DNA of 39,112 bases from Burkholderia sp. D-99 (GTDB lineage Bacteria > Pseudomonadota > Gammaproteobacteria > Burkholderiales > Burkholderiaceae). Positions 6,768-14,936 of the stretch are shown here, piece after piece. Both the position numbers and the translations under genes were made by a program. Within the stretch, counting starts at the first letter, position 1, and the number at the start of each line of letters is the position of its first letter. Under the pieces are notes generated by a model, which saw only the letters and a list, made by a program, of their open reading frames with translations, was not told the origin of the DNA and made no database searches. The stretch covers positions 1-39,112 of the forward strand of contig NZ_JAAOXM010000023.1 in the NCBI RefSeq assembly GCF_011605345.1, given 5' to 3'.

Positions 6768-7787
6768 ATGTCGACCTGTCTTGCCGCCGCAGTCGATCCG
6801 GAACTTCAGCGCAAACTTGTCGACAGCGAAAGGTCGCTGCTGCATGTCAATCCCGCCGCAGCCGGCGTGGTATCGACAACGCGCACCCCGCCGGCCGTGC
6901 TCGACGACTGGCGCGTACTTGCAGCGGTGCGCTTCATGGAGCAGCACCTCGATGCCCGGATGCGACTCGAGGATATCGCCGCCCGGGCGGATCTCAGTCC
7001 GCATCACTTCCAGCGCTACTTCAAGAAGCTGTTGGGGCAGTCGCCGGCCGCCTATCGCCGCCGTATCCAGCTGGAGCGTGCCGCCCTGCATCTATGGATC
7101 ACCGGCCATCCGGTGATCGATATCGCGTTCATGGCGGGATATGCGAGCCACGAGGCGTTCGTCAGAGCCTTCCATGCCCAGTTTGGGCGCGTTCCGTCGG
7201 AGTACCGCAACCATGCTCGCCAACAGGTCAGTTTTCCGACTGGCGAGGAGCGGGGACGCGTGGCGGAAATCCGGGTGTGCGAGCAGCAGCAGGTTCCGTT
7301 GCTGGCGATGCGTTTTTATGGACCGTATGCGAGTGTGGAAACGCACTGGCAACGGTTCGTGGAACGCCTGCACGTATTGGGGATCGCACCCGAACGGTTC
7401 CAGGCGATCGGCATTGCGTACGACAGTCCGGAGATCGTGCATAACGCATTTATCCGCTATGACTGCGCGATTGTCACGTCCGATTACGATCATCGCCGTT
7501 CGGGCCTGGCGCGACTGCCGTTCAGAGCAGGAGCCTACGGAGTGCTCTCGCACGATGCGCCGTACGACCGGATATTTTCGACCTATCGCGTATTGAGCAC
7601 CGCTTGGCTGCCGACGATGGCGGACGAATTGCGCATGGAACTCACCTGTGTATACGAGTGTTACCGCGAACCGCCGTGGTTGAATGTGGGCGGTTCGCAG
7701 CGCTTCGATCTGATGCTGCCGGTTGCCTGGCTGCGAGCACCGCCGCGACCCACAGGTGCACGCGCCAGGACCGGAAACGTGGTTTAG
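6768..7787 (+). CDS. AraC-type regulator with GyrI-like effector domain
   Basis: A 339-residue transcription regulator. Residues about 50-150 form the double helix-turn-helix of the AraC family (MRLEDIAARADLSPHHFQRYFKK and VIDIAFMAGYASHEAFVRAFHAQFGRVPSEYR). Residues about 165-325 form a GyrI/SbmC-like domain, as in Rob-type and other multidrug-sensing regulators, with AEIRVCEQQQVPLLAMRFYGPY, GIAYDSPEI and FRAGAYGVL. The order DNA-binding then GyrI is the one known for this class; the domain binds hydrophobic or cationic small molecules. The start has no convincing ribosome binding site, so an earlier or later start is possible. It ends 25 bp from the convergent propeller-protein gene; the pair stand together between a decayed IS and an MFS remnant, so joint acquisition is plausible. 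Confidence 0.88.
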   Translation: MSTCLAAAVDPELQRKLVDSERSLLHVNPAAAGVVSTTRTPPAVLDDWRVLAAVRFMEQHLDARMRLEDIAARADLSPHHFQRYFKKLLGQSPAAYRRRIQLERAALHLWITGHPVIDIAFMAGYASHEAFVRAFHAQFGRVPSEYRNHARQQVSFPTGEERGRVAEIRVCEQQQVPLLAMRFYGPYASVETHWQRFVERLHVLGIAPERFQAIGIAYDSPEIVHNAFIRYDCAIVTSDYDHRRSGLARLPFRAGAYGVLSHDAPYDRIFSTYRVLSTAWLPTMADELRMELTCVYECYREPPWLNVGGSQRFDLMLPVAWLRAPPRPTGARARTGNVV

Positions 7788-7812
7788 CCGCCGACCACGG
7801 GAACGCAGGCTG

Positions 7813-9963
7813 TCACGCGGTCACGCCTGAAACGGCGCTTGTGCCGGCCTGGCCGGCTTCGCCGAGCGCGCGGGAAAACTCGATCACCGAGAGATCCTTC
7901 ACGCCGCCAGGTATGCCAGGTGTGTCGTCGTTTCTTCCACACATGAAGAGGGTTAGATTCGACGCTCCCGTCACGATGCTGCCCGCCCCGTAACGAAAAT
8001 GCGGGTCCCTGATCTTCGTCCGGTTTTCCGCCAGGACATGCCGGTTCGACAGCAACGTTATCGCGCGCTTGTCGAGGTCGATGCGGTACAGACCTGCCCA
8101 GTCGTCGATCGCCTTGGGGTTCAAATCGCTGCCCTCCAGATCGCCCGCCAGACTCAGCAGATAGAGCGAACCGTCTTCGGCCCTCAGCAGATTCATGTTA
8201 TCCGAGCCGTGCTCCGTTCGCGCCTCGAACAGCGGCTCGAGCGCGAATTCGGGGTCGTCGAGAAGACAATTGTTGCTGAGATAAAAATGGACGTTCTTTG
8301 ACTGGTTGATCGCGACAAGGTATCGCAGATCGTCGAACGAGCCGACATCGACGACTGCGATCGACGCGACACTGATACCTGGTTCGAGCAGCGCCGGCAT
8401 GCGGATCGGACGATGCAGGTCGCTCAGACCGCCAAGCCAGAAGATGTTCAGGTAGCTCGAGCCCGGATCGGTGGCCGGCCACACGCGCTCCACTTCGACA
8501 AGCAGGTAGTCTCCCACCAGTTGACAGCCACCCGGATGATTCCACCAGTCCGGCTTCGTCGTGGTTCGAAGCTCGCGTCGTTCGACGGCCGCGTCGCGAT
8601 TCACGATACGGATTTCTCCGTTCGGCTGGGTGATGTCGCGGGAGTCGTGGGTGAGAAGATCGAACTGGTTCCAACGGGCCATGCCCTGATAGTGGCTAAT
8701 CCCGAAGTCGTATTCCATGTGGGTGTACCTATGCCGATAGACGCCGGAGCTGTCGATGTTCAGCCGCTCGAAAGCCTGTCTCGGATCGGTCAGCCGGTTC
8801 GCGGAGAGCCGCCCCGTGTCGGAGCTTTGCGCGAGGCTGCGGCCGTCGTTGTGCCAGAGGCCGCCGGGCACGTCAGTCCGGTTGTCGCACCACATCACGA
8901 CGCGCGGCTCCTGATTGTTGTCGATGCCGAGCACCTGAAGATTGCCGTCTGCGCCGCCCGCGAGCCTGACGGAGATCGCCTGCGTCGATGCGGGTTGCGC
9001 TTTGGGCGTCTGCCACTTGCCGTCACCGTCGGTCCACGCGAGCGGCAGTGCGCGACCGCCGCCCTGGACGCCGACGAGATACGCTCGCTTGCCGAACAGG
9101 ATCGAATGCATCGCCACATAGTTATAACCTTGCAGCGTGACCGGCGTGAACTCCTGGTGCCAGTTACCGTCAGCGTCTTGACGGGAAATCCTGACGATCT
9201 GTCCTTGGTTCGTTAGTCCGAAGACATAAAGATTGTGATGAATGTCGTGCTGAACGAGGATCTCCCGATAGGACGCGCCGGCGTTGGAGCCGAGACGCTG
9301 GTTGCGCTCGCCCACCGGATTCCATTGGTGCGAGCTGTCCTGCCACGCGATCAGGTAGGCGAAGCCGTCCGTTGCGCCTATTCCGACCAGTTGCGGAAGA
9401 TCGTAACGTCCGCTGCCGCTACCGACGCCCAGCTGAAGTGTCCGGTACTGCCGTTGACGCGTCAGTGGCTCGTTGCCGCCTGCGTGCCAGCTACCGTCAT
9501 TCGACTGCGTGACGGCAAGGTACGGAAGCCGGTCACGCTGTCCCAGGCCGATGACTTGCAGACCGTTGGTGCCGGGCCCGCAGGCTAGCTGTTCGACGTA
9601 ACCGCGATCGGGGCCCAACGGGCCAGCCGCATAGCCGCTGGGCGCTCGCCACTCGCCGTTGTAGTACGCCGCCAGGTAAAGGCGGTGCGTGGACGAATCG
9701 GTGCCCAACGCCTGGAGATATCCGCCGTTGCCCGCTACGAGCTGAATCTGACCGTACGACCGCCCGCCGGCGAAGGCGAGCGCGTTGTAGCTCGGCATCA
9801 TCCACGCACCGGACTGCGCCTGCCACGCGTAGCCGTAGAGTCGCCCGGGCGACTGGGGATCGTTGCCGATTCCGATCAGCTGGACTATGAAAGGGTCATG
9901 GTCCGGCCGGTCGCCGAACGAACCCGCCGTTAGACTGACCGCGGTGGGGAATTGAGTGCGCAT
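7813..9963 (-). CDS. Seven-repeat beta-propeller protein with unknown C-terminal half
   Basis: A 716-residue protein from the ATG at 9963, chosen because AAGGAGA lies six bases upstream. The N-terminal half (about 24-378) contains seven repeats of about 50 residues. Each has a strand of the type LQVIGIG, then a Y-L-x-x-W/Y strand and a GxW turn; examples are QLIGIG...LYGYAWQ...GAW (28-54), YLQALGTD...GEW (82-105), GLQVIGLG...GSW (134-159), LVGIG...HQW (192-214), LYVFGLT...GNW (245-268), YLVGVQ...GKW (295-317) and LQVLGID...GLW (342-370). This pattern fits a seven-bladed propeller such as the PLL/tachylectin-like lectins; sugar binding is inference. The C-terminal 330 residues include an aromatic segment and further beta-rich sequence that I do not recognise. 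There is no signal peptide. A promoter-proximal inverted repeat lies about 100 bp upstream. Confidence 0.7.
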   Translation of the reverse strand: MRTQFPTAVSLTAGSFGDRPDHDPFIVQLIGIGNDPQSPGRLYGYAWQAQSGAWMMPSYNALAFAGGRSYGQIQLVAGNGGYLQALGTDSSTHRLYLAAYYNGEWRAPSGYAAGPLGPDRGYVEQLACGPGTNGLQVIGLGQRDRLPYLAVTQSNDGSWHAGGNEPLTRQRQYRTLQLGVGSGSGRYDLPQLVGIGATDGFAYLIAWQDSSHQWNPVGERNQRLGSNAGASYREILVQHDIHHNLYVFGLTNQGQIVRISRQDADGNWHQEFTPVTLQGYNYVAMHSILFGKRAYLVGVQGGGRALPLAWTDGDGKWQTPKAQPASTQAISVRLAGGADGNLQVLGIDNNQEPRVVMWCDNRTDVPGGLWHNDGRSLAQSSDTGRLSANRLTDPRQAFERLNIDSSGVYRHRYTHMEYDFGISHYQGMARWNQFDLLTHDSRDITQPNGEIRIVNRDAAVERRELRTTTKPDWWNHPGGCQLVGDYLLVEVERVWPATDPGSSYLNIFWLGGLSDLHRPIRMPALLEPGISVASIAVVDVGSFDDLRYLVAINQSKNVHFYLSNNCLLDDPEFALEPLFEARTEHGSDNMNLLRAEDGSLYLLSLAGDLEGSDLNPKAIDDWAGLYRIDLDKRAITLLSNRHVLAENRTKIRDPHFRYGAGSIVTGASNLTLFMCGRNDDTPGIPGGVKDLSVIEFSRALGEAGQAGTSAVSGVTA

Positions 9964-10061
9964 GTCTTTCTCCTTGGCAAAGATACGGTGAGCACGTGGA
10001 GCTGTGGAGCGCGCCACCTGCGATGCCGTCGAGCGGACGCGGGGCGTGTCGGTCGCGAATC

Positions 10062-10090
10062 TATCAAGCGGTTGAGGGCGCGGCTTGATA
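10062..10090. promoter_or_regulatory. Inverted repeat TATCAAGC-N13-GCTTGATA
   Basis: Perfect 8-bp arms with a 13-base spacer, about 100 bp upstream of the propeller-protein start on the minus strand. A further half-site CCTTGATA occurs at 10139-10146. The layout suggests a dimeric regulator site; the regulator is unknown. Confidence 0.5.
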
Positions 10091-10169
10091 ATTCTTGCGA
10101 TCCGTATCGGGCCGGGCAGCGCGTATGCATTGCGGGTACCTTGATACTGCAGCCGGGTCTCGTTGGTGG

Positions 10170-10187
10170 ATGCCTGAAAACAGGCAT
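10170..10187. other. Perfect hairpin ATGCCTG-AAAA-CAGGCAT
   Basis: A 7-bp perfect inverted repeat with a four-base loop in the non-coding stretch between the propeller gene and the MFS remnant. No T-run follows on either strand, so it is more likely an operator or a structural element than a terminator. Confidence 0.45.
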
Positions 10188-10289
10188 GGACCGCACGCGG
10201 GTGACCATCCCGCTGCTGAAGTCCGTCATCTGTCTGGCTTCAATCCGATTCGGCGGCGCGGCGGCGGCAGCCTTTGTACTCGCCTCGGC

Positions 10290-10550
10290 CGGTGGGGCTT
10301 GGTGGCGGCTGCGGCCCCTGTCGGCTGGTGGTCGTGGCTGGCCAGGCCGGTCCCCAGGAATGCCGAAGCCGGCGGTGGCCTGATGGTGGCTGTGATCCAC
10401 CCCTCTATCGCGCTGGCCTCCACTGTCGGTGGCGTCCTGTTCGACGGCAGCGGATATCGAGGCACCTTCGTGGCGAGTGCCGTATTGCTGGTGGTCGCCG
10501 CTGTCCTAGCGCTCTTTACCTCGCGGGCCGCAGTGCCGCAGGCCACCTGA
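10290..10550 (+). pseudogene. C-terminal fragment of an MFS transporter
   Basis: About 85 residues ending at 10550 match the last two transmembrane helices of AraJ/YdhP-type sugar or drug efflux permeases: a stretch with PVGWWSWLARPVP, then AEAGGGLMVAV, the helix ending STVGGVLFDGSGYRGTF and a final helix (ASAVLLVVAAVLALFT). Before about 10290 no frame shows further MFS sequence, so roughly four fifths of the gene is missing. The fragment lies beside the propeller gene and may mark a deletion endpoint. Confidence 0.75.
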
Positions 10551-10879
10551 TGGCCACACGCCGACCCAGGCGAAGTACGTGATGACTGCGCATGACGCAC
10601 GTCGTCGGCTACTTTGTGTTGGAAGCGGCTTTCAGCGCGTACGCGGCCGGAAGGTCAGAGGAGGGTCGCAAAGAGCCCTTCAGGCGGCTCGACAACAGCC
10701 ACTCGGTGTCGCGCGTGGCTGTTTGCAGACATCGCAGAACGGCACGATAACGAGATATTTTCCTTTTTATTCCGACGGTGTTGATCCGAATGAATCCCAT
10801 CGGGGGATGGCAGCAGCGCTTGCGTGACTGAAACGGGTGTTGAGCACCAGCAGAAGCGGTCGCATCCCGTGCGACGACG
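10551..10879. other. Non-coding stretch, no gene recognised
   Basis: About 330 bases between the MFS remnant and the end of the AraC gene. Short open frames here have no recognisable family or ribosome binding site. I see nothing in it beyond normal GC-rich sequence with a small AT-rich patch near 10745-10790. Confidence 0.4.
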
Positions 10880-11806
10880 CTAGCCGCCCGACTCGCTCGT
10901 GATGTCGTGGCGATAGGCGCGGGGAGAGCAACCCGCGATGCGCTTGAACGCGTGTCCGAACGCGCTATCCGAGTCGTAGCCGAGCATTTGCGCAATCGCC
11001 GATATCGATGCGTTCGAGCGTCGCAGTTCCCGCATCGCGAGTTGCACGCGCCAGCGCAGTACATACTCGAGCGGCCCGAATCCCAGCCGCCGCTTGAAAT
11101 GCAGCGCGAACGTCGAACGCGATACGTGGCAGCAGGTCGCGAGTTCGTCGACCGTCCAGCGTCGCGCGGGCTCCGCATGAATGGCGACCAGTGCCGTGCT
11201 CACCCGGGAATCCGCGAACCCGGCGAGCCATCCGACATCGCTGTTCGCGCCGTCGTCCACGTAGCGGCGCAGGATCTCGACCAGCATCATGTGACCGAGA
11301 TGTCGAACCATCAACGACGCCCCCGGCGATGGCTTGCCGAATTCATGTGCGAGCCGCTGTAGCGCCCAGCGCAACACCGCCGCCTGCTCGGAGTCGCCGC
11401 TCACGACCACCACGGGCGGCAGGCTGCCAAGCAGCAGCGGCATGCCTTCCTCGTACGAGAAGCGGCCACCGATCAGAAAGCAGTTCACGGGTTGGCCATA
11501 GTGCGCGATGCCGCGTTCGAGGTTCCGGTACACGTCGGCGGCAGGGACCGGCATCACCGATGGATCGCTCGCCAGCGAAAATGCCCGCGGCGCTGCGAGC
11601 AGGAAGCAGTCTCCCGTGCGCAGCCGGATCGGCGCTCCGGCGCCGTCGACGGTCAGCCAGCAACTCCCTTCTACAACCGCATTGAACTTGATTCCCTCGG
11701 GCGGGGGAATGGCAACCGCCCACGGGCCGCCGGCTCTCAGGCCGGTGAAATACGAGTCGCGCGTTTCCAGCAGCGACAGCACTTCCGATAGGGGATCCAC
11801 GCTCAA
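10880..11806 (-). CDS. AraC-family regulator with cupin N-terminus
   Basis: A 308-residue AraC-family regulator of the type with an N-terminal cupin_6 sensor domain (about 10-185; signatures SYFTGLRAGGPWAV, VVEGSCWLTVDG and LRTGDCFLL) and a C-terminal double helix-turn-helix (about 205-300; WTVDELATCCHVSRSTFALHFKRRLGFGPLEYVLRWR and ISAIAQMLGYDSDSAFGHAFKRIAG). It is transcribed divergently from the short-chain dehydrogenase gene, whose start lies 133 bp away, which is the common arrangement of this regulator type with its target. The inducer cannot be inferred. Confidence 0.9.
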   Translation of the reverse strand: MSVDPLSEVLSLLETRDSYFTGLRAGGPWAVAIPPPEGIKFNAVVEGSCWLTVDGAGAPIRLRTGDCFLLAAPRAFSLASDPSVMPVPAADVYRNLERGIAHYGQPVNCFLIGGRFSYEEGMPLLLGSLPPVVVVSGDSEQAAVLRWALQRLAHEFGKPSPGASLMVRHLGHMMLVEILRRYVDDGANSDVGWLAGFADSRVSTALVAIHAEPARRWTVDELATCCHVSRSTFALHFKRRLGFGPLEYVLRWRVQLAMRELRRSNASISAIAQMLGYDSDSAFGHAFKRIAGCSPRAYRHDITSESGG

Positions 11807-11939
11807 GCTCCGGACGATCTCGACGAAAAACCGGATTCTATTGCATTCACAGTCCGGGGGCGTCGCCGGAAAATGGCCTCGTGCAGTGACGCGACCGACA
11901 GGCGGGCGCGTGCTTCACGCATCGTTCCAGGAGCCTTCG

Positions 11940-12905
11940 ATGACGAGCAGGCAACACCCCCTTCATTCCGGATTCGGCGCCGCATCGACGGCAAGCGACG
12001 TACTGGCCGATCTCGACCTTCGCGGCAAGACCGCCATCGTCACGGGCGGCCATTCGGGTCTCGGCCTGGAAACGACGCGCGCACTGGCGCAGGCCGGTGC
12101 GACCGTCGTCGTCGGCGCACGGCACGTCGATGCCGCGCGCGACGCAACGCGCGGGATCGACGGTGTGGAGATTGCGGCACTCGACCTCGCCGATCTCGCG
12201 AGCGTGGCCGCATTCGCGGCGCGGTTCGTCGATGCGCGGCGCGACGTGGACATCGTCATCAACAGCGCGGGCATCATGGCGTGCCCGGAAACGCGCGTCG
12301 GCGACGGCCGGGAAGCGCAGATGGCCGTCAATCATCTTGGCCATTACGCGCTCGTCAACGGGCTGTGGCCCGTGCTCGCGCAGGGCGGCGGCGCCCGCGT
12401 GGTCGCGGTGTCGTCGCTCGGGCACCGGCTGTCGCCGATTCGCTGGGATGACGTCCAGTTCGCACACGGCTACGACAAATGGCTCGCGTACGCGCAGTCG
12501 AAGACCGCCAACGCACTGTTCGCGGTGCAGCTCGACGCACTGGGCGCCCCGTTCGGTGTCCGCGCCTATTCGCTGCATCCGGGCAAGATCGCGACGCCGC
12601 TGCAGCGTCACCTGACACGTGAAGAGATGATGGCGCAGGGCTGGGTGGACGAGCACGGCGTGCCGGTCGATCCGACTTTCAAGACGCCGGCCCAGGGCGC
12701 CGCAACCCAGGTATGGGCGGCAACGTCGCCGCGCCTTGCGGCGATCGGCGGCGTCTATTGCGAGGATTGCGACGTCGCGGTCGTCACGCAGGGAAACGAG
12801 GAATCGGGCGTGCGGCCGCATGCGATCGATCCGGAGGAGGCGGCGCGTCTGTGGGCGTGGTCCGCTAAGCTCACCGGAATCGATGCCTTTGCGGCGCGCC
12901 GCTGA
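11940..12905 (+). CDS. Short-chain dehydrogenase/reductase (SDR)
   Basis: A 321-residue SDR of the retinol-dehydrogenase / WWOX-like type. The cofactor loop is TGGHSGLG (35-42), followed by R61 typical of NADP preference; NSAG (108-111) stabilises the central sheet, S158/S159 and Y184-x3-K188 are the catalytic residues, and HPGKIATPL follows as in the family. The start at 11940 is supported by AGGAG eight bases upstream and by the position of the cofactor loop; the much longer open frame upstream is antisense to the regulator. It is cytosolic, with no signal. It lies divergent from the AraC/cupin regulator, which is probably its activator. The substrate is unknown. Confidence 0.92.
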   Translation: MTSRQHPLHSGFGAASTASDVLADLDLRGKTAIVTGGHSGLGLETTRALAQAGATVVVGARHVDAARDATRGIDGVEIAALDLADLASVAAFAARFVDARRDVDIVINSAGIMACPETRVGDGREAQMAVNHLGHYALVNGLWPVLAQGGGARVVAVSSLGHRLSPIRWDDVQFAHGYDKWLAYAQSKTANALFAVQLDALGAPFGVRAYSLHPGKIATPLQRHLTREEMMAQGWVDEHGVPVDPTFKTPAQGAATQVWAATSPRLAAIGGVYCEDCDVAVVTQGNEESGVRPHAIDPEEAARLWAWSAKLTGIDAFAARR

Positions 12906-12915
12906 CGCAGGCGTC

Positions 12916-12977
12916 GGTACGAAACGATGCGTCGTGGCCTGGCGCCGTACGATATCGTCAGGTTTCCGTACGAAATC
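12916..12977. promoter_or_regulatory. Three GTACGAWA elements between SDR and hipA ends
   Basis: GTACGAAAC (12917), GTACGATATC (12947) and CCGTACGAAATC (12966) lie in the short gap where the SDR and hipA genes converge. The last resembles the right half of the hipBA operator sites (CCGTACGGAAAC). They are weaker than the upstream sites; function is speculative. Confidence 0.25.
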
Positions 12978-13057
12978 AGAGGCGCCGGACAGGCATTTCG
13001 CGCGCCGACCGTCATGACATCGCGGCTGGCGCGCGAGCGCCGGGGGCCGGCAGCCAG

Positions 13058-14362
13058 TTACCCGCGCCCCTGCCGCAGCGCGCGGCCCATCTCCGCGATC
13101 GGCATCGAGACGATCGAGTTCAGCAGGCGCATTTCCCCGGCATCGGGGCGCGCGACCTCGCGCACTTCGTCGAGCGTCTGCGCGACGCTGCGATCGAGCG
13201 GTTCGAGAAAGCGCAGCAGCTCGTTTTCGGCTGCCTTCTCCCTGAGCCCGAGCGCGTTGCCGAACGCGACCAGCGCGCCCGTGTCGATGTCGGAGAAGCG
13301 CGTCGCGGCGCCGAGCGGCATCGTCAGTTCGCAGTGCGGCCAGTGATCGCCGCGATGATCGGGCCGGTGCGTGGGCGTGTGATAGACGACCGTGCTGACG
13401 ATGTCGTAGAACGGCGCAAGCCGGTAGCCGCGCGCGTCGACGAAGAACGACAGGTTCTTCAGGTGCGCGTCGCCGTTGCCGACCACCACGTTGAAGATCG
13501 TCCAGCGGAACACCGACAGGCGCGCCAGCGCGCGCGTGCTGGTCTGCCCGATCGCGCGGCCGAGTTCCTCCGCGTTTGCGCGCTGGTACTTGAAGCCGCG
13601 ATCGTAGTTCAGCAACTGCATCGTATCGATCGTATGCAGGCGCGTGGCCGGCTCCCATGCCGTATCGCGGTCGAAGCGGTCGATCACGTAGCACGCGGAC
13701 GGCACGCGCAGAAAGTGCACGTCGGGCACGTCGAGGCCCATCCGCTTCGCGAGCTTCATGCAGAAAAACTCGTTGATCGCCGAATGCGGATAGCCGGCGG
13801 CGCGCATGTCCGGCTTCAGCAGGTGCATCGACGGCTCGCTGCCGACCGGTTCGAACAGCGTGTAGTCCGGCGCGTCGCCGTGCAGGATCAGCAGCAGCTT
13901 CTGCTGTGCGCCGGCCGCCGACATGCGCTTGGGCGCGGTGGCCGTCAGCGCGCGCTCGGGCATCGCCTGGATGCGGCGTTCGAGTTCGTCGAGCGGGAGC
14001 GGCTGCATGCTGCCGGTCGCTTCCTGTTCGCCTTCCGCGAGCAGCGTGAGCGCACCGGCCGATTCGCGCCCGAAGTACGCGAGCAGGCCCCAGGCGTCGG
14101 CGGCGTCGACCCTGGCCTCGCGCGCAAGCGACGTGCGCATGCCTTCCTCGGGCAGCAGGTTGTCGAAGAACCACTGGACCGGGCGATCGGTCGAGGTGTC
14201 GGTGAACGTGCCGGCGCGCAGCGGGAACGCGGGTGACAGCGGGTACGCGCGTGGCGAAGCCAGCCACTGGGCGTCGTACGTGAACGACCAGACGCCTTTG
14301 TCGTCGGCCAGCGTGCCCATGCGCAGCCCGTTCGCGGATGCGGTCAGCGTTCTACTCGCCAT
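13058..14362 (-). CDS. hipA: HipA-family Ser/Thr kinase toxin
   Basis: A 434-residue HipA kinase, the toxin of a type II toxin-antitoxin pair. In E. coli HipA phosphorylates glutamyl-tRNA synthetase and induces persistence; the target here is not known. The HipA N-terminal domain spans about 1-110. The P-loop is MSAAGAQQK (147-155) with S148 at the position of the autophosphorylated Ser150 of E. coli. K183 in HLLKPD is the ATP lysine, the catalytic loop is GNGDAHLKN (295-303; D298, N303), and D320 in APFYDIVS is the metal aspartate. All key residues are present, so the kinase looks active. The start overlaps the end of hipB by 11 bases, the standard coupled order antitoxin-then-toxin. Confidence 0.95.
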   Translation of the reverse strand: MASRTLTASANGLRMGTLADDKGVWSFTYDAQWLASPRAYPLSPAFPLRAGTFTDTSTDRPVQWFFDNLLPEEGMRTSLAREARVDAADAWGLLAYFGRESAGALTLLAEGEQEATGSMQPLPLDELERRIQAMPERALTATAPKRMSAAGAQQKLLLILHGDAPDYTLFEPVGSEPSMHLLKPDMRAAGYPHSAINEFFCMKLAKRMGLDVPDVHFLRVPSACYVIDRFDRDTAWEPATRLHTIDTMQLLNYDRGFKYQRANAEELGRAIGQTSTRALARLSVFRWTIFNVVVGNGDAHLKNLSFFVDARGYRLAPFYDIVSTVVYHTPTHRPDHRGDHWPHCELTMPLGAATRFSDIDTGALVAFGNALGLREKAAENELLRFLEPLDRSVAQTLDEVREVARPDAGEMRLLNSIVSMPIAEMGRALRQGRG

Positions 14363-14636
14363 GGCGGCTCCTGCGGCGTTGCGCGGCCTTCAGGATGTTT
14401 TCCGCCGAAATCTCGATGGACGATTGCGCGAACAGGCTGATGCCCAGTTCGCCGAGCAGCAGCAGGATCTTGCCGACTTGCGCGGTGGGTTTCCCGGCTT
14501 CCACCTGGCTGATGAATTTCGGCGAAAGCCCCGTGGCGTTCGCGAGCGCGTCACGCGTGAACCCCTGCTGGAGCCGAGCCGCGCGGATGAGGTTGGCGAG
14601 TGCGCCGATCGTGCTGACAGGCAGGATCTCCTGCAT
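14352..14636 (-). CDS. hipB: HipB-like XRE antitoxin/repressor
   Basis: A 94-residue protein with a Cro/C1-type helix-turn-helix (about 14-66: LANLIRAARLQQGFTRDALANATGLSPKFISQVEAGKP) and a C-terminal tail ending in Arg-rich residues, as expected of HipB. I chose the ATG at 14636 because GGAGG lies five bases upstream and the helix-turn-helix begins at the usual distance. HipB dimers bind HipA and repress the operon by binding TATCC/GGATA half-sites; four such sites lie upstream between 14655 and 14819. The gene overlaps hipA by 11 bases. Confidence 0.92.
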   Translation of the reverse strand: MQEILPVSTIGALANLIRAARLQQGFTRDALANATGLSPKFISQVEAGKPTAQVGKILLLLGELGISLFAQSSIEISAENILKAAQRRRSRHGE

Positions 14637-14650
14637 GACGTCCTCCGTGC

Positions 14651-14820
14651 TTCGTATCTGATCGGGAACAGTATTGCACAACTCGCTGGTACGGGCAGCA
14701 ATTCGTATCCGTACGGAAACGAATTTCTCGTATGGGCAACGGAATGTCTGTTTCGTTCCCGATCGGGAACCAGATGTAATGAAACGACGATCGGCGGCAT
14801 GTTCGTATCCGAACGGATAC
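14651..14820. promoter_or_regulatory. Four phased hipBA operator-like sites
   Basis: Sites with the pattern TTCGTWYCYGNNCGGRWAC occur four times: TATCT-GATC-GGGAA (14655-14668), TATCC-GTAC-GGAAA (14706-14719), TTCCC-GATC-GGGAA (14756-14769) and TATCC-GAAC-GGATA (14806-14819). Centre-to-centre steps are 51, 50 and 50 bp. Each is preceded by TTCG and followed by C. The half-sites equal those of E. coli HipB (TATCC-N8-GGATA), but with a four-base spacer. They fill the gap between hipB and the divergent gene at 14937. Confidence 0.8.
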
Positions 14821-14936
14821 GCGATGGAGCGACTGAATGTCCCGAAGGCGGCCCGGGGCAGCGCACGTCGCCATGGTTGGAATGACCGCCGCACATCCGT
14901 TCATTCCGTGGCCCGCTACCGGGCCGACATGCGCCC

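Noticed and set aside
10579..10827. Small plus-strand frame after the MFS remnant
   Set aside because: No family, no ribosome site and no conserved pattern; it overlaps the end region of the AraC gene's strand only as noise.
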